A stretch of 64,000 nt of DNA from Pseudomonas abietaniphila (GCF_900100795.1 NZ_FNCO01000005.1:310001-374000), one strand, 5' to 3'. Positions 48,673 to 57,868 are shown, counted from the stretch's first letter. Notes: generated by a model not told the origin, from the sequence alone. Made by a program: numbers and translations.

Positions 48673-49221
48673 TCATAGGCGAACTTTGACGAAGGAAACC
48701 GGACGATCCAGACGTTCGGCGAATTCTTCCAGAAAGCTCGCCTTGAAGCCGGCGTCCAGCCAGTCATTGAAAATGAAGCCCAGGTTGGAAAAGCCGCACG
48801 GGTCCAAGAACAGAAAGCCGTTGATGTCGTCTTCATGGCGGCATTCCGGGCAGATGAAGTTGTCGGTGTGGCCCGGCATCCATTCCTCCAGACTGTCGAA
48901 CAGCGCTTCACCGATCTCCCGCCGACACTCAGGGCAACCGGCCTCCTCCTTGAAACCCTGCTGCGGGGTATAGATGCAGCGCTTGAGGACGATTTCCAGG
49001 CCATTCACCGCCTGACCGTAGGGCAATGCATCCGGGTTTTCGACAAAACGCCGCGCGCCGGGTGCGATGGCGTAGGCCATGCGATTGAAACTGCGCCCGC
49101 AGGTGGTCAGCGACTCTTCCACCACATCCAGCTTCACCAGCCAGCGCAGGATCGCCCGCGCCTTCGCTTCATGCGCAGGAAAGCTGGAGATTTGCGGGAC
49201 GATGATGCTTTGGGTGTTCAT
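48673..49221 (-). CDS. Conserved hypothetical protein with two CxxC motifs
   Basis: This 182-aa soluble protein contains GCPECRREIGEALFDSLEEW and, about 30 residues later, ICPECRHEDDINGFLF. The four cysteines probably form a zinc site. The N-terminal half (AILRWLVKLDVVEESLTTCG) is acidic and helical-looking. I do not recognise a functional family. It lies upstream of guaBA on the same strand but is separated by the guaB promoter. Confidence 0.7.
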   Translation of the reverse strand: MNTQSIIVPQISSFPAHEAKARAILRWLVKLDVVEESLTTCGRSFNRMAYAIAPGARRFVENPDALPYGQAVNGLEIVLKRCIYTPQQGFKEEAGCPECRREIGEALFDSLEEWMPGHTDNFICPECRHEDDINGFLFLDPCGFSNLGFIFNDWLDAGFKASFLEEFAERLDRPVSFVKVRL

Positions 49222-49293
49222 GACGGGCCTGTCTGACGTTTGATCGGGGGCGGCAGCTTAATACCACCGGTGATGACGTCAAGTATGGCTGCC

Positions 49294-50079
49294 TCAACCG
49301 GCAAGATAACGACCGATGAGCGTCATCCCGCTGAGCAGCACCATCCAGGTGACCAGGCGCACGAACATCTCCCGCGACAGGCGCATGACCAGACGCCGAC
49401 CGATCCACGAGCCGATGATCATCGCCGGCAGCAGGCACACTGCAAGCAAGAGCAGGGAGACTTGCGCGTACACGCCTGTGATGACGAACAGGCTCAGGCG
49501 CACGACGGTGCTGCAACTGATCAGCGCGTTTTGCGTGGCGCGGGCCTGTGTCTTGTCGGTCAGGCGGCCGTTGAGGTAGATCGCATATAAAAAGCCGCCA
49601 CTACCAAACAACGCACCGAACAACCCACCCACGGTGCCCATCGGAATCGACCAGCCTGCCGACAGCTGGGTTGGGCGCACCTTCACGGCAAGGCTGTAAA
49701 CCGAATAACCGATCAGAAACAAGCCCATTAGTAGCAGCAGCACGTCAGACTTGAGGTTGAGCAAGAACAGCACACCGAGCGTACAACCCACCGCCATGCA
49801 CGGCACCATGCGCAGCAACTCGGCGCGCACCACCGATTGCCGGGACGGCAGTAGATGACTAAACGCGGCAAGGAAATCCAGCATCACCAGCAGCGGGATG
49901 ATTCGCGACAACGGCATGAAGTGAATCAGGACGGGGCCCGCCACCAGTGCAGTTCCGAAACCGGCGATGGCGAACACCAGATAGGCGGCGATAACGCCGG
50001 TCTCTATAAACAGCCAGTCGGTCGGGCTCAACCCCAACTGAGTGAAAGCACCCGACAACTCGGTGAGGGTGGTGAGCAT
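49294..50079 (-). CDS. TauE/SafE-family permease
   Basis: This 261-aa membrane protein has about eight segments and the glycine-rich motifs typical of the TauE/SafE (DUF81) family: IAGFGTALVAGPVLI near residue 37, and PMGTVGGLFGALFGSGGFLY near 145. Members export sulfite, sulfoacetate or related anions; the substrate here is unknown. ATG 50079 gives the family start; the frame upstream to 50244 runs through a repeat. Confidence 0.88.
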   Translation of the reverse strand: MLTTLTELSGAFTQLGLSPTDWLFIETGVIAAYLVFAIAGFGTALVAGPVLIHFMPLSRIIPLLVMLDFLAAFSHLLPSRQSVVRAELLRMVPCMAVGCTLGVLFLLNLKSDVLLLLMGLFLIGYSVYSLAVKVRPTQLSAGWSIPMGTVGGLFGALFGSGGFLYAIYLNGRLTDKTQARATQNALISCSTVVRLSLFVITGVYAQVSLLLLAVCLLPAMIIGSWIGRRLVMRLSREMFVRLVTWMVLLSGMTLIGRYLAG

Positions 50080-50114
50080 TGTATTTCCGTAGCGGGTAAA
50101 GTCGGCACAGCATA

Positions 50115-50214
50115 CTGTAGGAGCGGGCGTGCTCGCGATTGTGTTGAGCCTGTGAATCAAGGGGTGTCTGACATACCGCATTCGCGGCCGTCGTAACCTC
50201 CGACTGCTCCTACA
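50115..50214. repeat. Palindromic intergenic repeat
   Basis: Arms CTGTAGGAGC (50115-50124) and GCTCCTACAG (50205-50214) flank imperfectly matched GCGTGCTCGCGATTGTG-like sequence. It is another member of the dispersed family and occupies the divergent gap between the TauE/SafE gene and xseA. Confidence 0.75.
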
Positions 50215-50273
50215 GGGTCCGCGGCGGCCGCTGATACACGACATCGCCAGCTAATGCCTTTATCATGCGCGGC

Positions 50274-51653
50274 ATGATCAAAGACCCCTTCGCAAGACTC
50301 GGCCTTGACCGGGAAGTCCTCACTGTCAGCCAGCTCAACGGCCGCGCGCGCGTGCTGCTGGAGGATGTTTTCGCCAGCATCTGGGTCGAGGGGGAGATTT
50401 CCAACCTGTCGCGCCCGGCGTCCGGTCACGTGTACTTCACGCTCAAGGACACAGGCGCCCAAGTGCGTTGCGCGTTGTTCCGCAGCAACGCCGCGCGCGT
50501 GCGCCAGGCGCTGAAAGACGGACTGGCGGTGAAGGTGCGGGGCAAGGTTTCGCTGTTTGAAGGTCGCGGCGACTATCAGTTGATCCTCGACACTGTCGAA
50601 CCCGCAGGTGACGGTGCCCTGAGGCTGGCGTTTGATGCACTGAAAGAAAAACTCAGCGCGGAAGGACTGTTCGGCGCCGAGCGCAAAGTCGCCCTGCCCT
50701 TGCACCCTCAACGGATCGGCATCATCAGTTCGCCGACCGGCGCCGTGATTCGCGACATCATTAGCGTGTTTCGCCGTCGCGCGCCGCAGGTGGAACTGAC
50801 ACTGATTCCCACCGCCGTCCAGGGCCGCGAAGCCATCAACCAGATCGTTCGTGCGCTGAAACTGGCCGACGCTCGCGGCTTCGACGCCTTGATCCTCGCC
50901 CGTGGCGGCGGCTCGCTGGAAGATTTGTGGTGCTTCAACGAAGAAGCCGTCGCCCGCGCCATCGACGCGTGCGTGACGCCGATCGTCAGCGCGGTCGGTC
51001 ACGAAACCGACGTGTCCATCAGTGACTTCGTCGCCGACGTTCGCGCGCCCACACCCTCCGCTGCGGCAGAACTCTTGGCACCCGATTCCAGCGACCTGCA
51101 CCGTCGCGTCGACAGCCTGCAACGGCGGTTGATCAGCCGTATGCAGGATCGCCTGATGCGCGAGCGACTGCGCCTGGACGGCATCTCACGGCGCTTGCGT
51201 CATCCGGGTGAACGTCTGCGCCAGCGCGCTCAACGCCTGGACGATCTGGACATGCGCATGCGTCGTGCCTTCGAGCAGCAGATGCACAAACGTCAGGTGC
51301 GCATGAGCCACCTGGAAAGCCGTCTGGCCGCGCAACATCCAGGACGCACGCTGGCGTTCCTGCGCCAGCGACTGGAGGTACTGGCCGAACGGCTGCCGCG
51401 TGCGATCAGGGAAAACCTCAAGACCCGCCACCTGCAGCTGCAAACGCAGGTGCAGACACTCAACGTGGTGAGCCCATTGGCGACGCTGGGACGCGGTTAC
51501 AGCATTCTGCTGGACGAGCGTGGCAAGGCGATCCGGACCGCCGAACAGACTCACACCGGCCAGCGCCTCACCGCGAAACTGGCCGAAGGCGAACTGCACG
51601 TGCGCGTTGAAGACAACCACCTGACGCCCGTCACCCTTTCTCTTCTGGATTGA
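50274..51653 (+). CDS. xseA: Exodeoxyribonuclease VII large subunit
   Basis: This 459-aa nuclease subunit degrades single-stranded DNA with XseB. The N-terminal OB domain (IWVEGEISNLSRPASGHVYF) and catalytic region (GIISSPTGAVIRDI, ARGGGSLEDLWCFNEE, SAVGHETDVSISDFVAD) are clear, followed by a long coiled coil. ATG 50274 (MIKDPFARL) matches the family; ATG 50265 three codons earlier is possible. xseB is not in the window. An M23 peptidase gene starts 3 bp downstream. Confidence 0.96.
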   Translation: MIKDPFARLGLDREVLTVSQLNGRARVLLEDVFASIWVEGEISNLSRPASGHVYFTLKDTGAQVRCALFRSNAARVRQALKDGLAVKVRGKVSLFEGRGDYQLILDTVEPAGDGALRLAFDALKEKLSAEGLFGAERKVALPLHPQRIGIISSPTGAVIRDIISVFRRRAPQVELTLIPTAVQGREAINQIVRALKLADARGFDALILARGGGSLEDLWCFNEEAVARAIDACVTPIVSAVGHETDVSISDFVADVRAPTPSAAAELLAPDSSDLHRRVDSLQRRLISRMQDRLMRERLRLDGISRRLRHPGERLRQRAQRLDDLDMRMRRAFEQQMHKRQVRMSHLESRLAAQHPGRTLAFLRQRLEVLAERLPRAIRENLKTRHLQLQTQVQTLNVVSPLATLGRGYSILLDERGKAIRTAEQTHTGQRLTAKLAEGELHVRVEDNHLTPVTLSLLD

Positions 51654-51656
51654 CCG

Positions 51657-52499
51657 ATGCTGCCCTTGATCTCCCGTTCCCTGGCTGGCGTCGCGCTGGC
51701 CCTCTGCGTGACGCTGCCCGCTCACGCCGACAGCTACATTTCTCGCCTGCTGAACAAGCCCGTGCCCGGTGGCGTGGCGGTGGTTGATCTCGGTCCGGCC
51801 GCTCAGGCGCCAAAAGCAACCTGGCAGGGCAAGCCGGTGCTCGTGGTCAAGGATCAGGACGCCCGCTGGCTGGCCATTGTCGGCATCCCCCTGACGATCA
51901 AGCCCGGCACGTCCCAGCAGGTGAACAGCGGGGGTCGCTCTTTGCCGTTTGTCGTCGCCAGCAAGAAATACCCCGAGCAGCACATCACCCTGAAGAACAA
52001 GCGTCAGGTCAATCCAAACCCGGATGACCTCAAGCGCATCGAACAGGAACTGGACGTGCAAGTGCGCGCCTACCGAAGCTTCACGCCGGGCACGCCGAGC
52101 AACCTGTTGCTTGACAAACCGGTCGACGGCCCGCTGTCGAGCAAGTTCGGCGTGCGCCGTTTCTTCAACGGTGAGGAGCGCAACCCGCATGCGGGTCTGG
52201 ATTTCGCCGTCCCTGCAGGTACACCGATCAAGTCACCCGCTGCGGGCAAGGTCATCCTGATCGGCAATTACTTCTTCAACGGCAACACGGTGTTCGTCGA
52301 TCACGGGCAGGGCTTCATCAGCATGTTCTGCCACATGTCGAAAATCGACGTGAAAGTCGGCGATGCCGTACCTCGGGGCGGCGTGGTAGGTCGCGTCGGT
52401 TCGACCGGTCGCGCAACGGGCCCGCACATGCACTGGAACGTCAGCCTGAACGATGCGCGCGTGGACCCGGCGATTTTTATCAATGCGTTTCAGCCGTAG
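51657..52499 (+). CDS. M23-family (LytM) metallopeptidase
   Basis: This 280-aa exported protein has a signal peptide (SRSLAGVALALCVTLPAHA). Its C-terminal LytM domain carries zinc ligands in NPHAGLDFAVPAG (HxxxD) and GPHMHWNVSL (HxH). All key ligands are kept, so it is probably an active peptidoglycan endopeptidase. It starts 3 bp after xseA, and coupled transcription is likely. Confidence 0.9.
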   Translation: MLPLISRSLAGVALALCVTLPAHADSYISRLLNKPVPGGVAVVDLGPAAQAPKATWQGKPVLVVKDQDARWLAIVGIPLTIKPGTSQQVNSGGRSLPFVVASKKYPEQHITLKNKRQVNPNPDDLKRIEQELDVQVRAYRSFTPGTPSNLLLDKPVDGPLSSKFGVRRFFNGEERNPHAGLDFAVPAGTPIKSPAAGKVILIGNYFFNGNTVFVDHGQGFISMFCHMSKIDVKVGDAVPRGGVVGRVGSTGRATGPHMHWNVSLNDARVDPAIFINAFQP

Positions 52500-52526
52500 G
52501 CCCAGGGATTTGCTGGTCTGAACCCT

Positions 52527-52614
52527 GTAGGAGCACGATTGCCCGCGATTGCGATACGTCAAGTCAGCCGAGTACTGGCCGACAAAATGCAATCGCGGGC
52601 AAGCGCGCTCCTAC
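52527..52614. repeat. Palindromic intergenic repeat, 26-bp arms
   Basis: GTAGGAGCACGATTGCCCGC (from 52527) pairs with its near-exact complement ending in GCGCGCTCCTAC at 52614. The intervening loop is about 36 bp. It lies just after the M23 peptidase gene and may protect or end that transcript. Confidence 0.88.
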
Positions 52615-52773
52615 CATTGGCCGAGTTGCGCAGACTGAAACAGCCGGGCAATAAAATCGCAAAAAACCAAGATATCCAGCCGATAAATCTCATGAGCTTC
52701 GGGCTATCGAAAACTTCTCCCAATTTTTTTCAACTGCTTGCCACCTTTCACCCCATTGGTTACGGTTGAGCAC

Positions 52774-52851
52774 ATGAAAGCCTCTCAAACCCTCATTCTG
52801 CTGCGTCAACATCGCTGCCTCAGTCTCGTCAGTGCACGACTGCCAGGCTAA
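52774..52851 (+). CDS. Candidate leuA leader peptide, 25 aa
   Basis: A short ORF upstream of leuA begins MKASQTLILLRQHRC and continues LSLVSARLPG. Six of 25 residues are Leu, with Ile and Val besides, as expected for ribosome-mediated attenuation by branched-chain aminoacyl-tRNA. It lies 83 bp before leuA. Downstream, GGCCGA/TCGGCC can form a short hairpin, but its tail is not U-rich. The ribosome-binding site is weak. Confidence 0.45.
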   Translation: MKASQTLILLRQHRCLSLVSARLPG

Positions 52852-52934
52852 ATCGCGGTGCCTCGACGCTACACCTCGCATTTATCGGCTGGCCGACTTC
52901 TCTCGGCCCTGAGTACAAATAAAGGACTGTTCCC

Positions 52935-54620
52935 ATGACCATGCTCAAAGATCCCTCGCAGAAGTACCGTGCGTTTCCAGTCATCGACCTGCCTGACCGC
53001 ACCTGGCCTTCCAAGACCATTACCGAGGTGCCGATCTGGTGCAGTTCCGACCTGCGTGACGGTAACCAGTCGCTGATCGAGCCAATGGATTCGGTCAAGA
53101 AGCTGCGTTTCTGGAAGACGCTGGTACAAGTCGGTGTGAAAGAAATCGAAGCCTCGTTCCCGGCGGCGTCCCAGACCGACTTCGACTTCGTGCGTACGCT
53201 GATCGAAGACGGCCACATCCCGGATGACACCACCATTCAGGTGCTGACCCAGGGTCGTGAGGACCTGATCGAGCGCACCTTCGAATCCCTGCGCGGCGCC
53301 AAGAAAGCCATCGTCCACCTGTACAACGCCACCTCCCCGTCCTTCCGTCGTATCGTCTTCAATCAGGATAAAGATGGGATCAAGGCCATTGCGGTCAATG
53401 CCGCCAAGCTGTTCGTCAAATACGCCGCACAGCAGCCGCAAACCCAGTGGCAGTTCGAGTACTCGCCTGAAACCTTCAGCGCCACCGAGCTGGATTTCGC
53501 CAAGGAAGTCTGTGACGCGGTGATCGAAGTGTGGAACGCCACGCCACAGAACAAGGTGATCCTCAACCTGCCGGCCACCGTGGAAGTCGCCACCCCGAAT
53601 ATCTATGCCGACCAGATCGAGTGGTTCTGCCGCAACATCAGCCGTCGTGACAGCGTGATCATCAGCCTGCACACCCACAACGATCGTGGCACTGGCGTGG
53701 CAGCGACCGAACTGGGCCTGATGGCCGGTGCAGATCGCGTCGAAGGCTGCCTGTTCGGCAACGGCGAACGTACCGGTAACGTCGACCTGGTAACGGTCGC
53801 GCTGAACATGTACACCCAAGGCCTGAACCCGCAGCTGGACTTCTCCGACATCGACGGCGTGCGCAAGGTCGTGGAGGAGTGCAACCAGATTCCGGTTCAC
53901 CCGCGTCATCCGTATGTCGGCGACCTGGTCCACACCGCGTTCTCCGGCTCCCACCAGGACGCCATCCGCAAAGGTTTTGCCCAGCAGAAGGAAGGCACAC
54001 TGTGGGAAGTCCCTTACCTGCCCATCGACCCGGCCGACATTGGCCGCAGCTACGAGGCGGTGATTCGGGTCAACAGCCAGTCCGGCAAAGGCGGTATTAC
54101 CTACCTGTTGGAACAGGAATACGGCATCTCCCTGCCACGTCGCATGCAGATCGAATTCAGCCAGGTGGTACAAGGCGAAACCGACCGTCTGGGCCTGGAA
54201 ATGAGCGCTGAGCAGATCTACTCGCTGTTCAAGCGCGAATACCTGCAAGCCAACAAACCTTATGCATTGGTGAGCCATCGTCTGCAGGAAGAAAACGGCC
54301 ACAGCGCAGTGGAAGTCGAAGTCACCGGCAAAAGCGACAGCGAGACCAACCTGCACTGGCGCGGTAAGGGCAACGGTGCGCTGGAAGCACTGGTGGCCGG
54401 CTTGCCAGTCAGCGCAGAGATCATGGACTACAACGAGCACGCCATCGGCGCAGGCACCACCGCCAAGGCCGCTGCCTACATCGAACTGCGTGTGAACGGC
54501 GAGCGTGCGGTACACGGCGTGGGCATCGATGAAAACATCACCACCGCCAGCTTCAAAGCCCTGTTCAGCGCACTGAACCGTGCATTGTCCCAAGCGGAGG
54601 ACGCTGCGAAAGCCGCGTGA
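52935..54620 (+). CDS. leuA: 2-Isopropylmalate synthase
   Basis: This 561-aa enzyme condenses acetyl-CoA with 2-oxoisovalerate, the first step of leucine synthesis. The catalytic TIM barrel shows [17 protein letters not shown] near residue 36 and the metal-ligand region [22 protein letters not shown]-terminal LeuA dimer domain for leucine feedback follows. This is the long type-2 class. A candidate leader peptide precedes it and a bidirectional terminator follows. Confidence 0.97.
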   Translation: MTMLKDPSQKYRAFPVIDLPDRTWPSKTITEVPIWCSSDLRDGNQSLIEPMDSVKKLRFWKTLVQVGVKEIEASFPAASQTDFDFVRTLIEDGHIPDDTTIQVLTQGREDLIERTFESLRGAKKAIVHLYNATSPSFRRIVFNQDKDGIKAIAVNAAKLFVKYAAQQPQTQWQFEYSPETFSATELDFAKEVCDAVIEVWNATPQNKVILNLPATVEVATPNIYADQIEWFCRNISRRDSVIISLHTHNDRGTGVAATELGLMAGADRVEGCLFGNGERTGNVDLVTVALNMYTQGLNPQLDFSDIDGVRKVVEECNQIPVHPRHPYVGDLVHTAFSGSHQDAIRKGFAQQKEGTLWEVPYLPIDPADIGRSYEAVIRVNSQSGKGGITYLLEQEYGISLPRRMQIEFSQVVQGETDRLGLEMSAEQIYSLFKREYLQANKPYALVSHRLQEENGHSAVEVEVTGKSDSETNLHWRGKGNGALEALVAGLPVSAEIMDYNEHAIGAGTTAKAAAYIELRVNGERAVHGVGIDENITTASFKALFSALNRALSQAEDAAKAA

Positions 54621-54647
54621 TCTGAAGCCCGATTTTGCCCCTTGTGT

Positions 54648-54727
54648 GCGAATTCATTCGCGATGCGGTGTTCAAGACGATACAGATTCGTCGACTGGAC
54701 TGGCCTCTCGCGAATGAGTTCGCTCCC
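54648..54727. repeat. Imperfect palindrome after leuA
   Basis: TGCGAATTCATTCGCGA (54648-54664) pairs with TCGCGAATGAGTTCGCT (about 54709-54725) with two mismatches. It belongs to the GCGAATTCATTCGCG class of Pseudomonas intergenic repeats. Confidence 0.6.
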
Positions 54728-54772
54728 GCAGAGCCGAAACAACCGCTCAGATAACCGTTATATACGCGCTAC

Positions 54773-54811
54773 AAAAAAGGCCCTGAAGTGCAGACTTCAG
54801 GGCCTTTTTTT
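54773..54811. terminator. Bidirectional terminator between leuA and the coiled-coil gene
   Basis: A 13-bp perfect stem AAGGCCCTGAAGT/ACTTCAGGGCCTT with a GCAG tetraloop is flanked by A6 on the left and T7 on the right. It serves both convergent transcripts. Confidence 0.95.
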
Positions 54812-54827
54812 GTTCGCGCCGATTAGA

Positions 54828-55235
54828 TCACGCGGTGGTTTTGACTGTGCCTTTCATCAATTCCAGCAGCGCGGCCTGCTGCGCGCTCAGTTGCGCCATC
54901 GTGCCGGAAATCTGCTGTTGGATGGCCAGCACCTGCGTGGCCTTCTCTTGATCAGGCGCCTTGCTGTTCTGAGCGACGGCCAATTGCTGCTGCTGTTGCT
55001 GGAGGATCTTCTGGGTCTGCTTGATCTGCTCCTGCAACTGCTTGATGGCCTGCTCTTGCGGCGTACCGCCGCTCTCCGCCTCGCCGGACTTGGAAGCGCC
55101 TGGCGATTGATACACATTGCCGCGCAGATTCACGCTGGCGGTCGTGGCATCGCTTTGGGTGGACTCATCATTCTTGAAGCCAGCCGTGAACACGCTGGAG
55201 TAAGCACTCAACGAACTGGTGTTGATAGTGGTCAT
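54828..55235 (-). CDS. Coiled-coil hypothetical protein A (tandem paralogue)
   Basis: This 135-aa protein begins MTTINTSSLSAYSSVFTAGF, followed by a low-complexity Ser/Thr/Ala region. A Gln-rich coiled coil comes next (EQAIKQLQEQIKQTQKILQQ, about 62-85) and the end is ...MKGTVKTTA. There is no signal peptide or membrane segment. It is clearly related to the next gene upstream (same N-terminal motif, coiled coil and TTA end). ATG 55235 follows CAGGAG. The function is unknown. Confidence 0.75.
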   Translation of the reverse strand: MTTINTSSLSAYSSVFTAGFKNDESTQSDATTASVNLRGNVYQSPGASKSGEAESGGTPQEQAIKQLQEQIKQTQKILQQQQQQLAVAQNSKAPDQEKATQVLAIQQQISGTMAQLSAQQAALLELMKGTVKTTA

Positions 55236-55355
55236 GATCAAACTCCTGTTTAGTGCACTTTGTATCGGCCGGCTTACACAGAACTGAAGTTCGTCTTTCA
55301 TGCGCGCACAGAAGCGCCCCACGGCGTCAACCGTGGAGCGCTTCTCGTCAACGTG

Positions 55356-55784
55356 TCAGGCGGTGGTGTTGATGCTGCCGGACTTCTGCAGTTGCACCAG
55401 CGCCGCTTCTTGAGTGGCCAGGCTGGCGGTGGTCGTCGAAATCTGGCCTTGAATGGCCATCACGCGCTGGGATTTTTCTTCGTCGGAGCCTTTGCTCGCC
55501 TGAGCCGCAGCCAGTTGCTGTTCTTGCTCCTGCAAGCGTTTCTCGGTTTCTTTGATCTGCTGCTCAAGCTTCTCGATCGCCTGCTCGCTTTCGCTGGATG
55601 AGTCCGAGCTGCCGCTGGCGCCGCCTGCAGCCGGTGCACCGCCTGCACCGCCCGAGGCCGAGGTCGAAGCAGCCGTGGTCGACGTGTCGTCGCTGTCGGC
55701 CGTCGCGGTCGTGGTGTCTTTCTTGACGGCGACGGTGAAGGTGCTGGAGTACGAAGTGAGTGAGGACGCGTTGATGGTGGTCAT
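55356..55784 (-). CDS. Coiled-coil hypothetical protein B (tandem paralogue)
   Basis: This 142-aa protein begins MTTINASSLTSYSSTFTVAV and continues with a Ser/Thr/Ala/Gly-rich linker (about 25-65). A Glu/Gln coiled coil follows (EQAIEKLEQQIKETEKRLQE) and the C-terminus is SGSINTTA. ATG 55784 has an excellent AGGAGAT site. It is the paralogue of the gene 120 bp downstream. The Met-Thr-Thr-Ile-Asn, Ser-rich start without a classical signal peptide is compatible with a non-Sec secreted protein, but that is speculation. Confidence 0.75.
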   Translation of the reverse strand: MTTINASSLTSYSSTFTVAVKKDTTTATADSDDTSTTAASTSASGGAGGAPAAGGASGSSDSSSESEQAIEKLEQQIKETEKRLQEQEQQLAAAQASKGSDEEKSQRVMAIQGQISTTTASLATQEAALVQLQKSGSINTTA

Positions 55785-55842
55785 ACCGATCTCCTGTTTT
55801 GGTACAACGCTATCGACCGAGCCCCCCTCAAACTCTATGAAC

Positions 55843-56634
55843 TTAGTGTATCTCGAATGTATCAGCGTCGAGATATGCCGGGAATTTCTGCCGGTACGCC
55901 GCCAGGCTTTCGGCAGACAGGCTGACGTGGAAAACACCGTCCGCCTCGCCGATGTTCAACAGACTCTCGCCCTGAAAATCCAGCACCTGACTGTCGCCGG
56001 TGTAGGCAAAGCCTTTGCCGTCGGTGCCGATGCGGTTCACTGCCGCCACGTAACACAGGTTCTCGATGGCCCGAGCGGGCAACAGACGGTTCCAGTGTTG
56101 ACGGCGGGCCCCCGGCCAGTTGGCGGTGTACAACAGCAAGTCGGTGTCGCGCGCGTCTCTGCTCCAGACCGGGAACCGCAGGTCGTAGCAAATCAGCGGA
56201 CGAATCCGCCAGCCTTTGAGTTCGAACTGCACCTGGCGCTCACCCGGACTGTAATGCTCATGCTCACCCGCCATGCGGAAGAGGTGGCGCTTGTCGTAGT
56301 GCAGGAGCTCGCCGTCAGGCCGCGCCCATAACAGGCGATTGCGATGACTGCCATCGGCCGACCGCACGATGACGCTTCCGGTCACGACAGCATTGATGCG
56401 CTTGGCCTGCGCCAGCAGCCACTTGGACGTCACGCCGTTTTCGGGCTCGGCGAGTGCTTCGGACTCCATCGAGAAGCCGGTGGTGAACATCTCCGGCAGA
56501 ATCACCAGATCGGCACCCTGCGCCTGATCCAGCAAATCCTCGAAATGCGCGTGGTTGGCTTTGCAGTCGTGCCAGACCAACGTGGTCTGTACCAGGGCGA
56601 TGTTCAGGTTCGGCAGATCGCTCAGATCGCGCAT
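55843..56634 (-). CDS. Nitrilase-family omega-amidase (YafV-like)
   Basis: This 263-aa amidohydrolase has the Glu-Lys-Cys triad: Glu in ILPEMFTTGF, Lys in HYDKRHLF and Cys in LICYDLRFPVW. It resembles YafV/Nit2 omega-amidases that hydrolyse 2-oxoglutaramate made by glutamine transamination. ATG 56634 lies 12 bases inside the 3' end of the aminotransferase gene, so the pair is translationally coupled, which fits a shared pathway. Confidence 0.88.
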   Translation of the reverse strand: MRDLSDLPNLNIALVQTTLVWHDCKANHAHFEDLLDQAQGADLVILPEMFTTGFSMESEALAEPENGVTSKWLLAQAKRINAVVTGSVIVRSADGSHRNRLLWARPDGELLHYDKRHLFRMAGEHEHYSPGERQVQFELKGWRIRPLICYDLRFPVWSRDARDTDLLLYTANWPGARRQHWNRLLPARAIENLCYVAAVNRIGTDGKGFAYTGDSQVLDFQGESLLNIGEADGVFHVSLSAESLAAYRQKFPAYLDADTFEIH

Positions 56635-57770
56635 AGTTTTTCCGCTGCCTGACGCAACGTCTCCTCTCGCTTGGGAAAGCACAGCCGGATGATGCGCTGG
56701 CCTTCAGGCGGACTCTGATAGAACACGGAGATCGGAATACTCGCGACGCCATGCTCTCGGGTCATCCACAGAGACATCTCGACGTCGTTCAGGTCCGGGC
56801 GGATCTGCGAGTAATCGACCAGTTGGAAATAGGTCCCTGCGGCTCGCGTGAAGGTGAAACGCGACGACTCCAGTTGATCACAGAAGAAGTCCCGTTTGGC
56901 TTGATAGAACGCGGGAAGCTCTTCTACATGTTCAGGACATTGCGCCATGTAGTCGGCCAAGGCCCACTGCAGAGGCGTCACACCACAGAACCCTACAAAC
57001 TGGTGGACCTTGCGCATTTCGGCGGTCAGCGCAGGTGGCGCGACCAGATAACCGGTTTTCCAGCCCGTGACGTGGTAGGTCTTGCCGAAGGAGCTGACCA
57101 CGAAGGCGCGCTGATACAGCTCTTCATGGGCAAGCACGCTGGCATGCTTCACGCCGTCGAACACCAGGTGCTCATAGACTTCATCGCTGACCAGATAGAT
57201 GTCGCGATCCCGGATCAGGGCCGCCAACTGGTCAAGCTCGTCACGGGTAATCAACGCACCACTGGGGTTGTGTGGCGTGTTGATAATGATCATGCGGGTG
57301 CGAGGGCTCAGCGCGGCATTGAGCTTTTCCCAGTCGATGGAGAAATCACCGTCCTTGAGTTGCACGTGCACACAACGACCGCCCGCAAGCTCCACCGAGG
57401 GCTCGTAACTGTCGTAACTCGGATCGAAAACGATCACTTCATCGCCCGCGCGTACCACGGTCTGAATCGCACAGAAAATCGCGTGGGTCGCGCCCGGGGT
57501 GATCGTGACCTCGGTATTCATGTCGACCTGACGCCCATAGGATCGGGCGATCTTGGCGGCCACCTGCTCCCGCAATGCCGGCAGGCCGGTCATCGGTGCA
57601 TATTGGTTGTGGCCGTCCATGGTGTGACGGCAGAGGGCCTCACGCAGTGCGTCGGGCCCATCGAAATCGGGAAAACCCTGAGAAAGATTGATCGCCCCGG
57701 TTTCGGCTGCAAGCTGGGACATCACGGTAAAGATGGTGGTGCCAACGTTCGGCAATTTGCTGGTGATCAT
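56622..57770 (-). CDS. Class-I aminotransferase (methionine/glutamine transaminase, YbdL-like)
   Basis: This 382-aa PLP-dependent enzyme starts MITSKLPNVGTTIFTVMSQL. It shows INLSQGFPDFDGPDALREAL, the Asn motif IINTPHNPSGALITRDEL, and the PLP-lysine region AFVVSSFGKTYHVTGWKTGY. The subfamily favours methionine, glutamine and aromatic amino acids. The overlapping omega-amidase gene would make glutamine-dependent transamination irreversible, as proposed for methionine salvage. Confidence 0.9.
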   Translation of the reverse strand: MITSKLPNVGTTIFTVMSQLAAETGAINLSQGFPDFDGPDALREALCRHTMDGHNQYAPMTGLPALREQVAAKIARSYGRQVDMNTEVTITPGATHAIFCAIQTVVRAGDEVIVFDPSYDSYEPSVELAGGRCVHVQLKDGDFSIDWEKLNAALSPRTRMIIINTPHNPSGALITRDELDQLAALIRDRDIYLVSDEVYEHLVFDGVKHASVLAHEELYQRAFVVSSFGKTYHVTGWKTGYLVAPPALTAEMRKVHQFVGFCGVTPLQWALADYMAQCPEHVEELPAFYQAKRDFFCDQLESSRFTFTRAAGTYFQLVDYSQIRPDLNDVEMSLWMTREHGVASIPISVFYQSPPEGQRIIRLCFPKREETLRQAAEKLCAI

Positions 57771-57841
57771 AGGGTTTTCCTGCTCCACACCCGGCTCCAG
57801 AACGGCACGGGGACTCGCAGGATAGCCCATCCGGCGAACAC

Positions 57842-57868
57842 AAAAAAAGGCGCCAAAGGCGCCTTTTT
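57842..57868 (-). terminator. Rho-independent terminator of der
   Basis: The stem AAAAAGGCGCC/GGCGCCTTTTT with an AAA loop (GGCGCC at 57849-57854 and 57858-57863) is flanked by A7 on the left. On the minus strand it ends the der transcript 22 bp after the stop. Confidence 0.92.

Noticed and set aside
52869..54593. A 574-codon minus-strand open frame opposite leuA
   Set aside because: It is an antisense shadow of leuA with no domain or plausible start.
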